Numbered from the stretch's first letter, positions 1-11,391 are shown. The stretch is 64,000 nucleotides of DNA from Cristatella mucedo (GCA_009760855.2 WPIO01000042.1:1643001-1707000), one strand, 5' to 3'. Made by a program: numbers and translations. The notes: generated by a model from the sequence alone, not told the origin.

Positions 1-210
1 TTGAGTTCTTGCTCGCTCTCTCTTACTTTTCGCCCTTCGACGCGGATCGAGAAGAGAGAGGCAGCGGCGAAGCAGTCGCGGCGACCGACGACCGAACGGG
101 CAGCGCTATAAACTCCGAGCTCGACCGCGAGGCGTGTCGCTCGCTGTTAGCCTCCTGTCTCCTTGCGTCAGCCAAGTCAGCGTTTGTGGCACCCTCTTTC
201 CAGCTTATAG
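1..210. promoter_or_regulatory. CpG-rich unique stretch with a TATAAA, possible promoter
   Basis: This stretch is rich in CG dinucleotides and contains TATAAA at 107-112. It lies upstream of the first candidate coding segment of the WD40 gene, and a LINE-A copy starts right after it. A core promoter or 5' non-coding exon would fit, but nothing proves it: the TATA match is short and no initiator or transcript is visible. It could equally be ordinary intergenic or intronic DNA. Confidence 0.15.
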
Positions 211-325
211 TAATGATCAAAATAAAAATAATAATAATGCACTTTACAAAGCGTCCTCAGAGACATCAATCTCTTCCTAGGTGCTTTACATTTGCTGCAA
301 ATGAAACACGATCGAGTGGTGAGCT
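211..325 (-). mobile_element. LINE-A 3' end, 5'-truncated
   Basis: Read on the minus strand this is the LINE-A terminus: a TTTGCAGCAAATGTAAAG-like core, a GAGATTGATGTCTCTGAGG-like block and a trailing ATT-rich tail. The same block recurs at least twenty times in the window. Only about 110 bp are present, and the copy lies head-to-head with the next LINE-A copy. Confidence 0.7.
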
Positions 326-439
326 TACCGTCTATAGCAGAACGCGTGTCTCACTCGTTGTTTGGGCATGGCCTTCTCATCGGCGCATTCGGCCCCGTTG
401 GGAAGTGTATCCGTATCCGTGAGTCCCCAAGTCTGCGAG

Positions 440-1345
440 GATCAAGGCCACTGCCAGCATATGTCCTGTTGGATCTGCACGAAATCTACGTGTCCTGTTC
501 CAAAGTGACCTTTCGTTAGACGACCACATCAGCTCCACAGTCCAGTCTGCCTACTTTCAGCTACGTAGCATTGCTAAAATTCGGGCTTGTTTACGCAGGG
601 ATACCACATCTGAATTGGTCTCGTGCATTTGTGACATCCTGGTCTTGACTTCTGTAACTCACTGCTTGCTGGTCTACCGGCCCGTGCAATCAGGCGATTG
701 CAGCTTGTGCATACAATCTGCAGCTAGGCTTGTCTGTCGTGAGTGGCGCAGCTACCACATCGCGGCCACTTCCTGCCCACCTGCACTGGCTCCCAGTCCG
801 GCAGCTCGTCGACCTCAAGGTTCGGTCACCCACCTTTAGGTCCCTTCACTCTCAGGCTCCAGGCTACCTATCGGATGTACTCCCTCACCAGGCTATGCAT
901 CGTCCGACTCGCTTTTTGGAATCTAATTGTTTACCTATACCTCATAACCTTTACCGAACCTCAAATCCTTCGGAGACTGCGACCTTAGTCTGTCTGCTCC
1001 TACAGCCTGGAAGCCACTCCAGACACTCGTCACTGCATCCCCTGATTCGACCAAATTAAAAAAACAACTAAAAACGCATCCATTTATCACAGCATTGAGT
1101 TGCTCCCCGTGATTTGTCCTTTACGTGCTTATGCATGCTGACAGTGTGCATGCTGCCACTAACCATGCTTGCTTGCTGACCCTGTGAATGTCACTTCTAA
1201 CCATGCTATGATTGTTGTCATTCAGCATCCTATCACTAATCCATCGATCGTGCTTCCTTTGCAGCAAATGTAAAGTGCCGACAAAGAGATTAACTTTTCT
1301 GAGGGCACTATATCAAATGTGTTATCACTATTATTATTATTAGTA
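440..1345 (+). mobile_element. LINE-A fragment: end of reverse transcriptase ORF plus 3' UTR
   Basis: The copy begins just after the RT core. It carries degenerate versions of the family's C-terminal blocks: a GTxxCDILVLTSVTHCLL-like stretch, AARLVCRE, HWLPV-like, LRSLHSQAPGYLSDVLP and RFLESNCLPIP. The 3' UTR follows, with its GCATGCTGACAGTGTGCATG repeats, and the copy ends in an (ATT)n tail. Frameshifts and stops break the reading frame, so it is a dead 5'-truncated insertion. The C-terminal pattern is that of the CR1/L2 group of non-LTR retrotransposons. Confidence 0.8.
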
Positions 1346-1405
1346 GTATTAGTATTAGTATTGTATTAGTATTAGTATTAGTATTAGTAGCAGCAGCAGC
1401 AACAG

Positions 1406-1406
<1 letters not shown>

Positions 1407-1483
<77 letters not shown>
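1407..1483. repeat. (TA)n microsatellite
   Basis: An uninterrupted TA dinucleotide tract of about 77 bp follows an (ATT)n/(CAG)n-like stretch at the LINE-A tail. It probably grew out of that tail. Confidence 0.95.
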
Positions 1484-1486
<3 letters not shown>

Positions 1487-1706
1487 GCTGCCGCTTGTGG
1501 CTAGAGCCGGCAATCCGAGCTGCTTCGTGAAGGCTTCATCCTGGCTTCCTGATTCATCGTTGCTCGGCCAGGCTAGTGAAGTGGTTAGAGCAGCGGCAGC
1601 AAACATTTTGCCACGCCGATGGCTGCCTGGCCCTCGAATTCGATTGGGCTCGAATTCGAATCGCCTCGATTCTTTAAGTGCGCGTTCTGTCTACCCCGAT
1701 CGCTCA

Positions 1707-2029
1707 ATGATCGATCTCTCAATGATCGATCGGCGGTGCCTTCGTGAGCAGGTCGAGCGCAAGGTCAGCATCAGAGCGCAGCTGCAGGACGTGCTGGCCC
1801 GACTGTCGGACGAGTGCGATGCTCAATCTGCGGCTGTGGCTGCTCACGCTCCTGCTGCCGCCGATGACAGCGACGACTCGGCCACTGGCGCCCAGGCTGC
1901 CTCCACTGCAGCAGACCGACCCGTCATTGCCGAGGGCTTGAACTTGCCGCCCGAGCAGCGCCTGCAGCCTTCGACCGACGGGGTGCACAACACGGACGAT
2001 GGTGGAAGCGAGCCTCGGCCGAAGAAGCG
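1707..2029 (+). CDS. Candidate first coding exon of the WD40 gene: charged N-terminus
   Basis: This is an open segment with in-frame ATGs at 1707 and 1722 and a good donor (CG|GTAAGC) at 2030. It would encode residues 1-107. Residues about 14-36 (VERKVSIRAQLQDVLARLSD) look like a short amphipathic helix or coiled coil. Alanine-rich and acidic stretches with DDSDDS follow, and the segment closes with a basic PKKR that could act as a nuclear signal. Codon use is GC-rich compared with the flanking intron. The exon ends two bases into a codon, which matches the one-base start chosen for the next exon. I chose the ATG because no clear acceptor with a pyrimidine tract precedes the segment. The frame is open upstream to about 1497, so a longer exon or an acceptor at 1751 is possible. 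Membership in the WD40 gene rests on strand, order and phase only. Confidence 0.45.
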
Positions 2030-3574
2030 GTAAGCAAACGAATCGCTGTGTCCTTCTTGAAGCTTCCTCACCGAGCGAGGCGATTCACTGAGCTGCGGGC
2101 TTGCTGCAGGCACGGCGATGCACCAAAAGGCGCGAGCAAAGGCTTAGCTGTGCTGCATAACCAGACTGCACTTGACTGTGATGAGCGGCTGCGCATGTGG
2201 AGATGATCAAGGTTGTTTGCTGCCCAGTAACGAACTGGGACGAGGCCAGGCCACAGTTGTGCATGCAGGCCTTTGACTTCTTCGTAGCTAGCGATCGGAG
2301 CATTTTTAGTCTTTGCTCGACCTTCATCTCGCTTTGCCTGGTGGTATCTCCAGGGTCGACGGACATGGGTAAGAAAGACACACCGAGAGCTTGCTGATAC
2401 CAGACTTGTCTTGGTTTGTTCCCTTTCGTTTAAGCGGTGAACAAATCTATCGAAACTGAGGCGATTGTCACAGATGACGCCTAGTGTTTTGAGCACACGC
2501 TGCACAGAAAGTTTGCAAATTGCATTCGGTTATGTGTTTCGTGCTCATTTTAAATGTGCTTGACCACATGACCTTCACTGCGAATGCCAAGAAAAGTCCA
2601 ATTTCCTGATGATAGCTTGCATGCCTAATCTGTCGGAACAAGACTATAAACGACTAGTTCCATAGGCTATTATTATTATTATATATATATATATATATTA
2701 GTTCTGCATCTTTTAACGCCAGGCTTTTTACTCAGTTTACGGCCTAACGTGCTCCAGCAGCATCCAGCCAGTCAGTTGAGTGTTTGCCTGTGCACTGGGA
2801 AAATGCACGTTTGTTCTCTGAACATTTGATGTATCGCTTTCTTGGCTTGGCAGACATTCAAACAAATTTGAACATGCAGGCTCTGAAGGCATACCAATGT
2901 GGGAGAGGTCTGCTAATTTCATTTGCTTATGGGAATCACAGCCTGCTCCTAGATCTTACTATAGATATACTATTGCTACTACTTAGCTGGAATCTGCAGT
3001 GACTAGCGATGGAAAGACTAGTTCACAGGATGTTTCTTCTAAATCGCTTCAGCTTGTTCCTTGGAGATTGCCCGAGAAATCGCTGATAACCTAGCTAACT
3101 CGTTTGAACTCCGAGGTCTATTAAGTTGGAAAACAGAGCTAGCTCTAATGTATCACCCTGTTGCTAAAGGTCGGTTATACAACTGATCGTCCGACTATCT
3201 GAACCAGCTGATTTTGCTCCTTTACAATCTGGCAAGTAGCAATGCATGGTCTGTCACCTGCCTCGCATGATGACTAGCTGCAACTCTGTGTCGTGGGAGC
3301 TCATTGGTAGCTAGAGCTTGTTTGCAAGCATCCCTCCTCCCATTCCACGGGAATAATGAAGAGGAGAAGCAGTGGGCATCGTCGGTTTAGGCCGGCTGAC
3401 GGCCAGAGAGAGGCAGCAGAGCTCGAAATCGAGGCTCGAAGCTCGAGCCTCCGATCGATGATGGCTCGATGATCTCGGTTTCCAGGTCAGGTCCACATTA
3501 GTGGATCTGTTTTCCTTTTTAGTTTATCGGGTGCTTGTTATGTTTATGGGTCATTTTGTCACTTGTCTCTTGCT
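2030..3574 (+). other. Intron 1, unique part
   Basis: There is a (TAT/TA)n patch near 2670-2698. Otherwise I see no recognisable coding block, repeat family or RNA gene here. Confidence 0.4.
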
Positions 3575-3790
3575 CTTTCGTGCTCACCCGAGATTCTTCC
3601 TAATCAGACTTTGTATTGTACCGCCCATCTAACTCGAGTGGTTTAGCTGTGCCTCGAATCATTTTGCAGACAGTGCGTTGAGCTCCCATGCTCCTAAAGA
3701 CTGGAACTCGCTCCAGAATGCCATCACGTCATCTCCCAACTTGACTTCTTTTAAAAAGAAGCTATAATGCACATGTTCCTCATAGCACTT
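3575..3790 (+). mobile_element. Degenerate LINE-A C-terminal fragment
   Basis: A broken version of the LINE-A segment coding for the CLPIP-type, APKxWNSL-type and LTSFKKKL-type blocks is visible (for example HAPKDWNSLQNAITSSPN at about 3680-3740). It lacks the 3' tail because LINE-B sequence follows. Confidence 0.55.
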
Positions 3791-3875
3791 TCCTTGTTCT
3801 CGTGAAATCTCCTTTGTGCACTTACGTAGTTCGTTGCAATTTCTATTCATGCAGACTGTGATGGCTTGCTCTATG

Positions 3876-4270
3876 CAGAGCAAAGTTCTTACACTGACCT
3901 CTGTATGGATAATAAATTAGCTGTTCTATTCCTTCGCTTAAAGACCGTCGGCGACAGAAGCTTTAGCTCTGCAGGTTCTAGACTGTGGAACTCGCGTCTA
4001 CAATTCTTGCCCAACGATAACTACTCTCCTGCAGCCGACTTTGGCCCGTCCTTTTCGGCGGTCCTCAGCTGCTACTTCCATGCTACTCACTACCTCAACT
4101 GCTCTCCTGACTCTGCTATGCTTCCCACTTTCTCTTTGTTGCGTGAGACGAAGTCTGTTGGCTATCGAATGCGTACCCGAAAGCCGCTTAGGCTGTAAGT
4201 TGGCTATACAAACCTCTCCTGCATAACACCCACATAGTCTTTGTGGAGTTACATACGGAGATACATTACA
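3876..4270 (+). mobile_element. LINE-B 3' fragment
   Basis: The copy carries the LINE-B C-terminal blocks: LAVLFLRLKTVGDRSFSSAG, RLWNS, CYFHATHYLNCSPDSAML and ETKSVGYRM. The family 3' end follows (CCTGCATAACACCCACATAG, GTGGAGTTAC) with an ACATTACATTAC tail. It is 5'-truncated and inactive. Confidence 0.8.
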
Positions 4271-4280
4271 TTACTTTACA

Positions 4281-4438
4281 TAGGTAAGGCCGTTGCTCAT
4301 TTGGTCCTCGAGGTCGTGGGTTCGAACCCTGCGGTGGGCAACCCTTTATTGCTGCTGCAAGCGGCAGGTATCATTATTATTGTTATTATAGCCGTCAAGA
4401 CTCCTCTGCCACTATACAAAAGAGGCTGTTAAATCAGC
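4281..4438 (+). mobile_element. SINE-1 copy with intact tRNA B box
   Basis: A tRNA-like head contains GGTCGTGGGTTCGAACCCTG, a canonical Pol III B box (GGTTCGAACCC). The SINE-1 body follows, with its GCTGC-AA-GCGGC hairpin and the terminal ACAAAAGAGGCTGTTAAATC block. A small ATT-repeat insertion interrupts the body near 4370-4390. It lies directly downstream of the LINE-B tail. Confidence 0.75.
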
Positions 4439-4440
4439 TC

Positions 4441-4560
4441 GTCCTTACTTAACATATTCTTTGGAGGGGCTCGAGCCTATGACTTTGGTTATCAAATTAA
4501 TTTACCTTGACCTTGGTTTGAGGCGTACACCTTAATCAGTGGGCCAAACCAGGACTTATG
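4441..4560 (-). mobile_element. SINE-2 head, 3' tail missing
   Basis: On the minus strand this reads GTTTGGCCCACTGATTAAGG ... AGGTCAAGGT ... GGCTCGAGCC, the tRNA-like head of the SINE-2 family, with a decayed B box. The LINE-A-like tail seen in other copies is absent. Confidence 0.5.
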
Positions 4561-4990
4561 TGCGTTGGCGTAGGGTGCCCGTCTCTTCTCTTAGGGTGCT
4601 ATGCAGATGAATTATAATTCTTATATTTCTTTCTTCCTCTCCGGAGGGTTGGGGACAGGGAGCTTGTGGCAGCGGGTGCTGGGGGAGGGGTGAAGGAATA
4701 TGTGCTCACGTGATGGGACGGGCACTCTTGCCGGTTTCGTGTGAAGAAGGGTATACCGTGCAGAAGTAGCGCTTGCACGAATGGGCTGCCGTTTCCTGCC
4801 ACGTGTAATGGGATGGCAAGCTGCATAGCTCTCATTTATATCATGCCAGCCTATAAACATGCTAGAAATTTTAATATGAAAACAATGTTTCACACATCAC
4901 CTAATATAGTGGAAGAAATTCCATCTTGCAAGCCGCAATTGTTCACCATGCCATACAGAGTTTTCTATCAGTATTTGCCTCTGAAATTGT
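4561..4990. other. Intron 1 stretch, nothing recognised
   Basis: This is AT-rich unique sequence with short open frames on both strands that match no family I know. Confidence 0.3.
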
Positions 4991-5245
4991 CTCTTTGTCT
5001 TGAATTTGTCTTGAAAAGATTTTAATCTTGAATTTGAATTTGAAATTGTCTTGAAAAGGTCTTGATCTCGGCAGGCATGCGGAATGTTTTGCACGCCTCC
5101 CACAAATTAACTGTCACTTTCACGGAGTAGTTTCTGGCTTAGCCAAAAGCCAGAAACTAGCTCTTGGTCTTGGGAATGGGAAGGGTCTTGGGAATGGAAT
5201 TTGGGAATGGAATATGGACTAGCTCTTGGGAATGGGACTCGAGTG
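4985..5245. repeat. Short imperfect tandem repeats and a small hairpin
   Basis: Two short tandem patches are visible: TTGAAATTGTCTTGAAAAG-type units at about 4985-5065 and CTTGGGAATGG-type units at about 5165-5240. Between them is a perfect 13-bp hairpin with arms at 5128-5140 and 5147-5159 and a 6-nt loop. Confidence 0.6.
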
Positions 5246-5559
5246 CCGAAGGCAAGTACCTTATCATCACACCAAATTCATTTTTCCTCAAGAGAGCTTG
5301 CAATATGGTAGGGCCACGAGCCGTTACTGTGTGGCTGGTGAGCAAGAGAATCTTAGAAAAACTTCCGGTTTAGGTACAAAGAAGGCATATTCTGTATTCA
5401 CTCCTAGCATAGATGTCAGATTTGTAGCAGCTCTAGTAAATGTTAAGAGGAATTGTCAGGAAGTGAATTTGATATTTGGGCATTGGGTTTTTGTGCACTC
5501 AGCTCTAGACCTCACCAGTCAGCTGCTAATCGAATTTATTACAGGCGGCTCCCCATATA

Positions 5560-5893
5560 ATGTAATCTAATGTATCTCCGTCTGTAACGCCGCAAAGCCA
5601 TAAAGACAATGTTGGTGCTATGCAGGAGAGTTTTGTGTAGCCCACTCACTGCCTAAGCAGCACTCGGTAGCCAACAGACTTCAACTCATGCAACAAAGAG
5701 AAAGTGGGAAGCACAGCAGAGTTAGGAGAGCAGTTGAGGTAGTGAGTAGCATGGAAGTAGCAGCTCAGGACCGCTGTAAAGGATGAGCCATAGTCGGCTG
5801 CAGGAGAGTAGTTGTGTGGAAGTGAATTCCGCAGTCGAGGACCTGCAGAGCTAAAGCCTCTGCTTCTGTCGCCAACAGTCTCTAAGCGGGGCA
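5560..5893 (-). mobile_element. LINE-B 3' fragment, minus strand
   Basis: On the minus strand it carries LETVGDRSRGFSSAGPRLRN, then CYFHATHYLNCSPNSAVL, and ends with the LINE-B 3' terminus (TTACAGACGGAGATACATTA at 5568-5587). It is 5'-truncated and abuts the 5.9-kb hairpin. Confidence 0.8.
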
Positions 5894-5929
5894 ATGGAAC
5901 AGCTAATCCAATCTATTTTATTGCTACCA

Positions 5930-6029
5930 CTGCCAAATGCTGCCTTGGCTGCTTCCTTGGACACAAACGCCCACGCGCCCGCGCGTGCACGTTTGTGTCC
6001 AAGGAAGCAGCCAAGGCAGCATTTGGCAG
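5930..6029. repeat. Perfect inverted repeat, 40-bp arms and 20-nt loop
   Basis: Positions 5930-5969 are exactly complementary to 5990-6029. The 20-nt loop at 5970-5989 is a GC-rich CGCG-type sequence. No transposase, target duplication or other copy is visible in the window. Confidence 0.95.
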
Positions 6030-7180
6030 AATACTGATACTGATATACAGAATAAGAATACGCATACAGAATAAAAAAATGTTATACCAACCTGCTATAT
6101 TAATGTGCAGTGAATACTACCAGCTTATATATTATTTAAGCAAATATTTAGTACAAATATATTAATTTCAATTTTTAGTGCTAAGATGAAGTTACACCGT
6201 CACGACTATCAATAACCTGTCCGAGCCTCTCCATACTAGAGCAAACCAAGCCACCGAAAAAATCTGGCCTCATCGTCCTCCAAACGTCCGGCAAACTTGA
6301 GAAAAGCGATTCTTTAAATGTGATGCCACCCACCGGAGTTAGGAGCCTTCTATCCACTTCACCCCAGACACTCGATTGGAATCGGATCCGAAGATTGACT
6401 CAGTCAATTCGTTAGCATAATGGCCCTAAACTAAATTCAGCAGTGTTGCAGAAAGAAATGTGAAATTATAATTCGAACATTTTTTTAATTAGTTGCATGC
6501 TTAGACTCATTGTCCTCTTTGAAAAGAAAATCTCCACAAATGCTCAGTGCACAAGGTGCGCGCATTGCAACGCCTGGGGGTAGTTCGAAATAAACGTCTT
6601 TGGCATTATGCCAGTTATCAGCAACCTCTTTAGACCACTACCCTTTTGCACCAAATTTCTTTTCTTCACGTAACAGCTTGTAGAAGGCAGCTATCTTTAA
6701 AACCTCCTTTCGAGCAACGATGCATGTAGTGCAAACATTTTCAATTACCGTAAATGGCGAATTTGCTATCATCACACCATTCGATTTGGCTCTAGTCTTC
6801 TTGGGTCCAGTGTGCTCTCGCCTCAGCCAAACGCCAGCCGCTTAATGCTTGATGGGTAGAACTGGCTTTTTTACTGCCTGCCGAAGAAACATTGTTGATC
6901 TAGTCGATACCTGATTGCATCCACTACCAATTAACTTCCTTGTAGCATCGAGCAGACTTTGAGTATGAAGCATGGGTGAATTGATGCCTTGATATACTCC
7001 TTTTCAGTCCATCCTAGTGGGTATAGTGACATGTGAGTCTCTTTTCGTTATTGATGATGGCAGTCGTAGCAATGTTTTTCAGGTTGTACCTCACCGAAGA
7101 CTCACTGATTTGAAATTGTATAGGGATCGCTGCATTGCCAAGTCCTGTTTAGCTAGAAGCCTGCATTCTGATCTTAAGAA
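6030..7180. other. Intron 1 unique stretch
   Basis: An AT-rich start is followed by unique sequence. No coding block, SINE head or LINE tail is recognised. Confidence 0.35.
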
Positions 7181-7181
7181 A

Positions 7182-7339
7182 AATAATGCTAATAATAATA
7201 ATAATACATTTGTGTAGCGCTCTCATAGAACTTAATATCTTTCTGGGCACTTAGCATTTGCTGCAAAGGAAGCATGATCGAATGGTTAGTGGTCGCACAC
7301 TCAATGACAACAAGCGTAACATGGTTAGAGATGACATGT
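7182..7339 (-). mobile_element. LINE-A 3' end, minus strand
   Basis: The (ATT)n tail, the AAGTGCCCAGAAAGATATTA block, the TTTGCAGCAAATG-like block and part of the GCATG-rich 3' UTR can be read on the minus strand. It is strongly 5'-truncated. Confidence 0.75.
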
Positions 7340-8220
7340 ATTGACTTTGTATTGAAGTATTGGAAAATATCTGAAACGCCAAAAACTTGGTGACTTGCAT
7401 TCATTAAAAAGTTTCCATTTTGATTATGAGAAGGTACTTCAACTGTGTATATACTCTTGGCAAATCAAGAGAGTTAAGACCTAAGAAGTCATTCAAATAA
7501 TTCTGTAATTCTTTATTCATCAGAAAATGCTATTATGGAATTTTTCCTTTCACTGTACCATCGATTTCTTGCATTTTGTCTAAGCATGTCGCCTTTGGTG
7601 GTTTAGGCTCAAAATATATGCTTCCAACCTGCAATGGTTGTTGAGAAAATGCCTAATACGGTTGAGACAGTTTGTTTGAGAATGCCCGGTGCATATAGTA
7701 AATCTTACTTCTCGATGCTAATTACCAGTGCTCACTTTCCTTCGAAAACGGTGACTGTTTTGGATACCAGAGATTCATCCAGATACAGCAAAGCATGGTC
7801 ATTTTGCTTGTTTTGCATCTAGTAACCAAACCAATGTGGTAGCATGCACAATTTGCTAGAGATGCTGCTAACCACCAGTCTGCAAAACGCTGAAAAATTT
7901 GAGTTGTGTTTTGATCCCCACGGTGCATGGATTGTCAGGGCCAGCACAGTAAAACTGCATGTTTATCTTCGGCAGCATTTATCTGATAGTGTGCATACCC
8001 TTTAGTCAGTGATCAGCCAGTCCCAAGTTAGGAGCTGGTCGCAGCTAATCTGGCGTAATGGTGACTCTCTGCTTTTTCTGCTGGCTGCTGTTTGATTTTG
8101 CTCTGCATGTGGTCTGTCTTGTGCTTGCACAATACGACAGGATAGGATCAGGATACGGGCTTTATCATGCTACTTGTCTTGCCAAGTTGAAGTGCACTGC
8201 TGCAATAAATTTGACCAAAA
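7340..8220. other. Intron 1 unique stretch
   Basis: Short open frames occur on both strands without family signatures. No repeat family is recognised. Confidence 0.35.
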
Positions 8221-8280
8221 CACGGCTAATAGCCGTGATCTGAAGCTGGTGGCTGGATTTACCAGTCATCAGCTTCAGAT
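8221..8280. repeat. Two abutting hairpins, the second with a 19-bp stem
   Basis: A 7-bp-arm hairpin at 8221-8237 is followed directly by a larger one. The larger has left arm 8238-8256, 5-nt loop ATTTA and right arm 8262-8280, pairing at 17 of 19 positions as Watson-Crick. The other two would be G-U if transcribed on the + strand. Confidence 0.8.
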
Positions 8281-10050
8281 TGGGCTCTTGTCTCTCTTTG
8301 CTGCATGCTTTTCTTGACGATCTTACTGTAAGAGAAGACTCGTGGCACCTAAATGTATTCTTAAAACTCGGGAGCAAATAGGCTCTGCTGGCAGTGGACG
8401 CGATTAGGCCTTGGAGAGTGTGTTTTCACTCTGAGCAGCGTGAAGGCTGCCAGCCACACCCTGGACTGTTAGAGACGTCCACGGATGTGCAAGACTCACT
8501 CAGCTGTTTCTGCCATGTATAGCATCGGCCTGAAACCAAGCTTGTGACCTCTCACGCCAGAGTAGTCATTCGTTCGGCAAAGGGAAGCATGAAGACTTTT
8601 CCGACTGCCAATTCGGCCGATCGATGGCAGCCGTGGGTGAAAGAAAAACAGGAAAAACAATGAATGAGACAGCCGAGCGAGAAAGGCACTCCTCCTCCTC
8701 CTGCCTTGGCTGACCCATTTGTCAATACGGACGAGGCCGGTCGTGCGCCAGCCTGCCTTCCGATGTGTCTGGAAGAAGGGCTTCGAGCGGCTGCTTCGGC
8801 CTACGAAGCTTTGCCGGCCACGATTTTGTGATGCCATCGGCGCAAAAGGCCAGAAACGGAGCTGGCCAAGCTATGTTCCCTTGGCTGGAGCATCTGGCAG
8901 CCGGGATGCTCGTGTGAGGGGAGGTTACATATTACTACAGATAGATAGCCGAATACCATCGAGCTACTTCTGGCTCGACGACCCACGATCGTGGTTTTAC
9001 AAAACCCACGACTCAGCCTGGAGCGGAATTGTCAGCTTTGGCCATCGTGATGGGCTCTGATCTCTTGCGTGACTATAGCTGGCCCGTTTCGGCCGTCCTT
9101 AACTATGCTTCGTAAGTCCATAGTCATGTGTAATTGGGAAGATACTGCTTGCTGGTGGCATGACAGCTTGTTGCTTGTGCTGCTTGGTGGTTAGCTTGTG
9201 TTATCGAGTCCTAGCTCAAGTTCTTTGCGTACTTTTAGGCTGCTTCGCTGTCCATTAGGTGCAACGAGTGTGGGGCAATTAGCTGTCTGTTGCTTATGAG
9301 CCCCAACCGCCCGTGAGCAGCTCCTACTGTTGCCCACTCATCAAGCGACGGGGTGCACTTGCGCTACGAAATGCACTTGTGCTACGAAAGTCACAAGCTG
9401 CTGATTAGCCCCTGCTCCCCTCTTTTTAGATCGCTGGTTGGCAGCAAATCAGCAATGCACACCTCTCAAGCTTTGCCTGGTGCATGGCCAGATGGTGACT
9501 CTACTCTCCAGACTGCCAAGGGGCAAAGACAATGTGAACCTGGTAACTACTGCCAGCTGGTTCCTTGATAAGAATTTGCAATATTTTGTGTAGCCTTGTA
9601 TGTTTTTGCACAGCAGTAAGCACCCTGAGAGTAAATGTCGTTGCACAAGAATTGTGGAAGTTCTACACTCTGAAACTCGCCAAGTAGATGCTTCTGTTGC
9701 CAAAGGTCTTTACGTGAATGACTGAAACGTCTAATTTAATTTTCTGACAGGACCCGTGTGCATATGGCGTCTAAAACTCCTGCAATAGTTTATCTAGGTG
9801 TGAAGGATTCCATCTGTGGCAGGCTTTTCGGATCAAAGTAAAAAGTGTGCTCTGCATCTGTTGGTCAACTGGGAGTCACGGTTGCACCTTTTCAAAGAAG
9901 ACTGATTGCAGAATTTTTTGGATAGACATATTATCTACCCTTGCAGCCATGTTAATCCTTAATTGTAAATGCTCAATGACTTTTCTTGGTAGCCCTATCT
10001 ACTAGGAATTACAGTAGTCTAGTCTGGACAGGAGATAGTACCACGGAGAT
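8281..10050. other. Intron 1 unique stretch
   Basis: The part 8490-9060 is richer in CG and has open frames of about 110 codons on both strands over the same bases. That mirror pattern argues for composition rather than coding. No splice-bounded coding segment of the WD40 gene was found here. Confidence 0.35.
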
Positions 10051-10772
10051 AGTAATAGTAATATTTTTGATATAGCCCCCTCAGAGAACTCATCCTCTTT
10101 CTAGGCACTTTACATTAGCAGCAAAGGAAGCACAATTGAATGGTTTGTGATAGCATGATTGATAAACAACAAGACTAACATGGTTAGTGGTGACAGCACT
10201 GGGTCAGCAGGCAAGTATGGCTAGTGGCAGCATGCAGCACCCATAAGTACATAATGGCTGAGTCACGGGGATCAAATAAATGCTGTTACAAATAGATGTG
10301 TTTTTAGTTTCTTTATAAATGTGGTCAAGTCAAGATATTTCGTTACACAAGTCGGGAGTGAGTTCTGGGCTTTGGGAGCATACGAACTAAAGGCACTGTC
10401 TCCAAGGGTTTTAATGTTTGTACGAGGTATAGGTAAACAGTTCGATTCCGAAAAGCAGATGGTACGATGCTTGGCCTGGTGGGTGAGTAGATCTGATAGG
10501 TAGCCTGGAGCCAAAAAGTGAAGGTACCTAAAAGTGAGTGACAGAACCTTGACGTCGATGCATTGCTTGACTGGGAGCCAGTGCATGTCGGCGAGAAGTG
10601 GTGAGATGTGGCAACTGCAGTGCTCATAACAGACAAGCCGAGCTGCAGAGTTGTGCACTAGCTGTAAGCGCCTGAGTTAACAGGGCTGTAGACCAGCAAG
10701 CAGTGAGTTGCAGAAGTCATGACCGGATGTTACAAATGCATGGACTACTTTAGATGTGGTAACCCTGTCTAA
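10051..10772 (-). mobile_element. LINE-A fragment, minus strand, head-to-head with the next
   Basis: On the minus strand the copy runs from just after the RT core (LDRVTTSKVVHAFVTSGHDF) through AARLVCYEHCSCHISPLLAD, LHWLPVKQ and SNCLPIPRTN to the 3' UTR and ATT tail at 10051-10075. It is nearly open over 10272-10658, so it is one of the younger copies. Confidence 0.85.
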
Positions 10773-10775
10773 TCT

Positions 10776-11030
10776 AAAAACGAATGTATTTGTCACAACA
10801 TTTTTTGGGTCAATGACATACGTCCTTTGTGTGTTTATGGGTGCTGACATTGTGCATGCTGCCACCAACCATATTCTAACCATCACATCTATGTTATGCT
10901 TGTTTTCATTGAGCGTGTTATCACTAATTATTCGGTCGTGCTTGATTTGCAGTAAATGTTAAGTGCCTAGAAAGAGAGTCAGTTCTCCGAGGGTGCTATA
11001 ACAAAATGCATTATTATTATATTATTATGC
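10776..11030 (+). mobile_element. LINE-A 3' end
   Basis: This is the last codons of the ORF and the 3' UTR, with GCTGACATTGTGCATGCTGC and AAGTGCCTAGAAAGAGAGTC, ending in an (ATT)n tail. It starts within a few bases of the 5'-truncation point of the minus-strand copy, so the two 3' ends face outward. Confidence 0.85.
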
Positions 11031-11389
11031 CTTTGGAACATCCCTATATACAGCGAAATAATAAAAAATTGTGGTTACGGCAGGGCTAAGTTTGTGCACC
11101 TGTGATGACCCATTTAGTGATGGGATAGAGTCTGCAGGTGAGGAGGTCTGGTAGGTGAGAGCTGTGATTAGCTGAGGACGATCGTGTACATATTTAACTT
11201 ACCTTATTGTGGCCAACACCTAAATTTCTATTCAGCACATCAATACAGTCACCTGAGTGCCGATGCCTGGTAACTCTTGCTTGCTCACTTTTATTTGCAA
11301 AGTTGATGGACATGAATAAACGCAACAGCAGTTCATTATTTTTTCTCAAAAACGAGATATTCTCATCTGCCAATAGATGCTAGATTTGC

Positions 11390-11390
<1 letters not shown>
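11031..11390. other. Intron 1 unique stretch
   Basis: No coding or repeat family is recognised. Confidence 0.3.

Positions 11391-11391
<1 letters not shown>

Noticed and set aside
8496-9060. Two opposed 113-codon frames in a CG-rich stretch
   Set aside because: Mirror-image open frames on both strands are expected from base composition. No fitting splice sites or domain.
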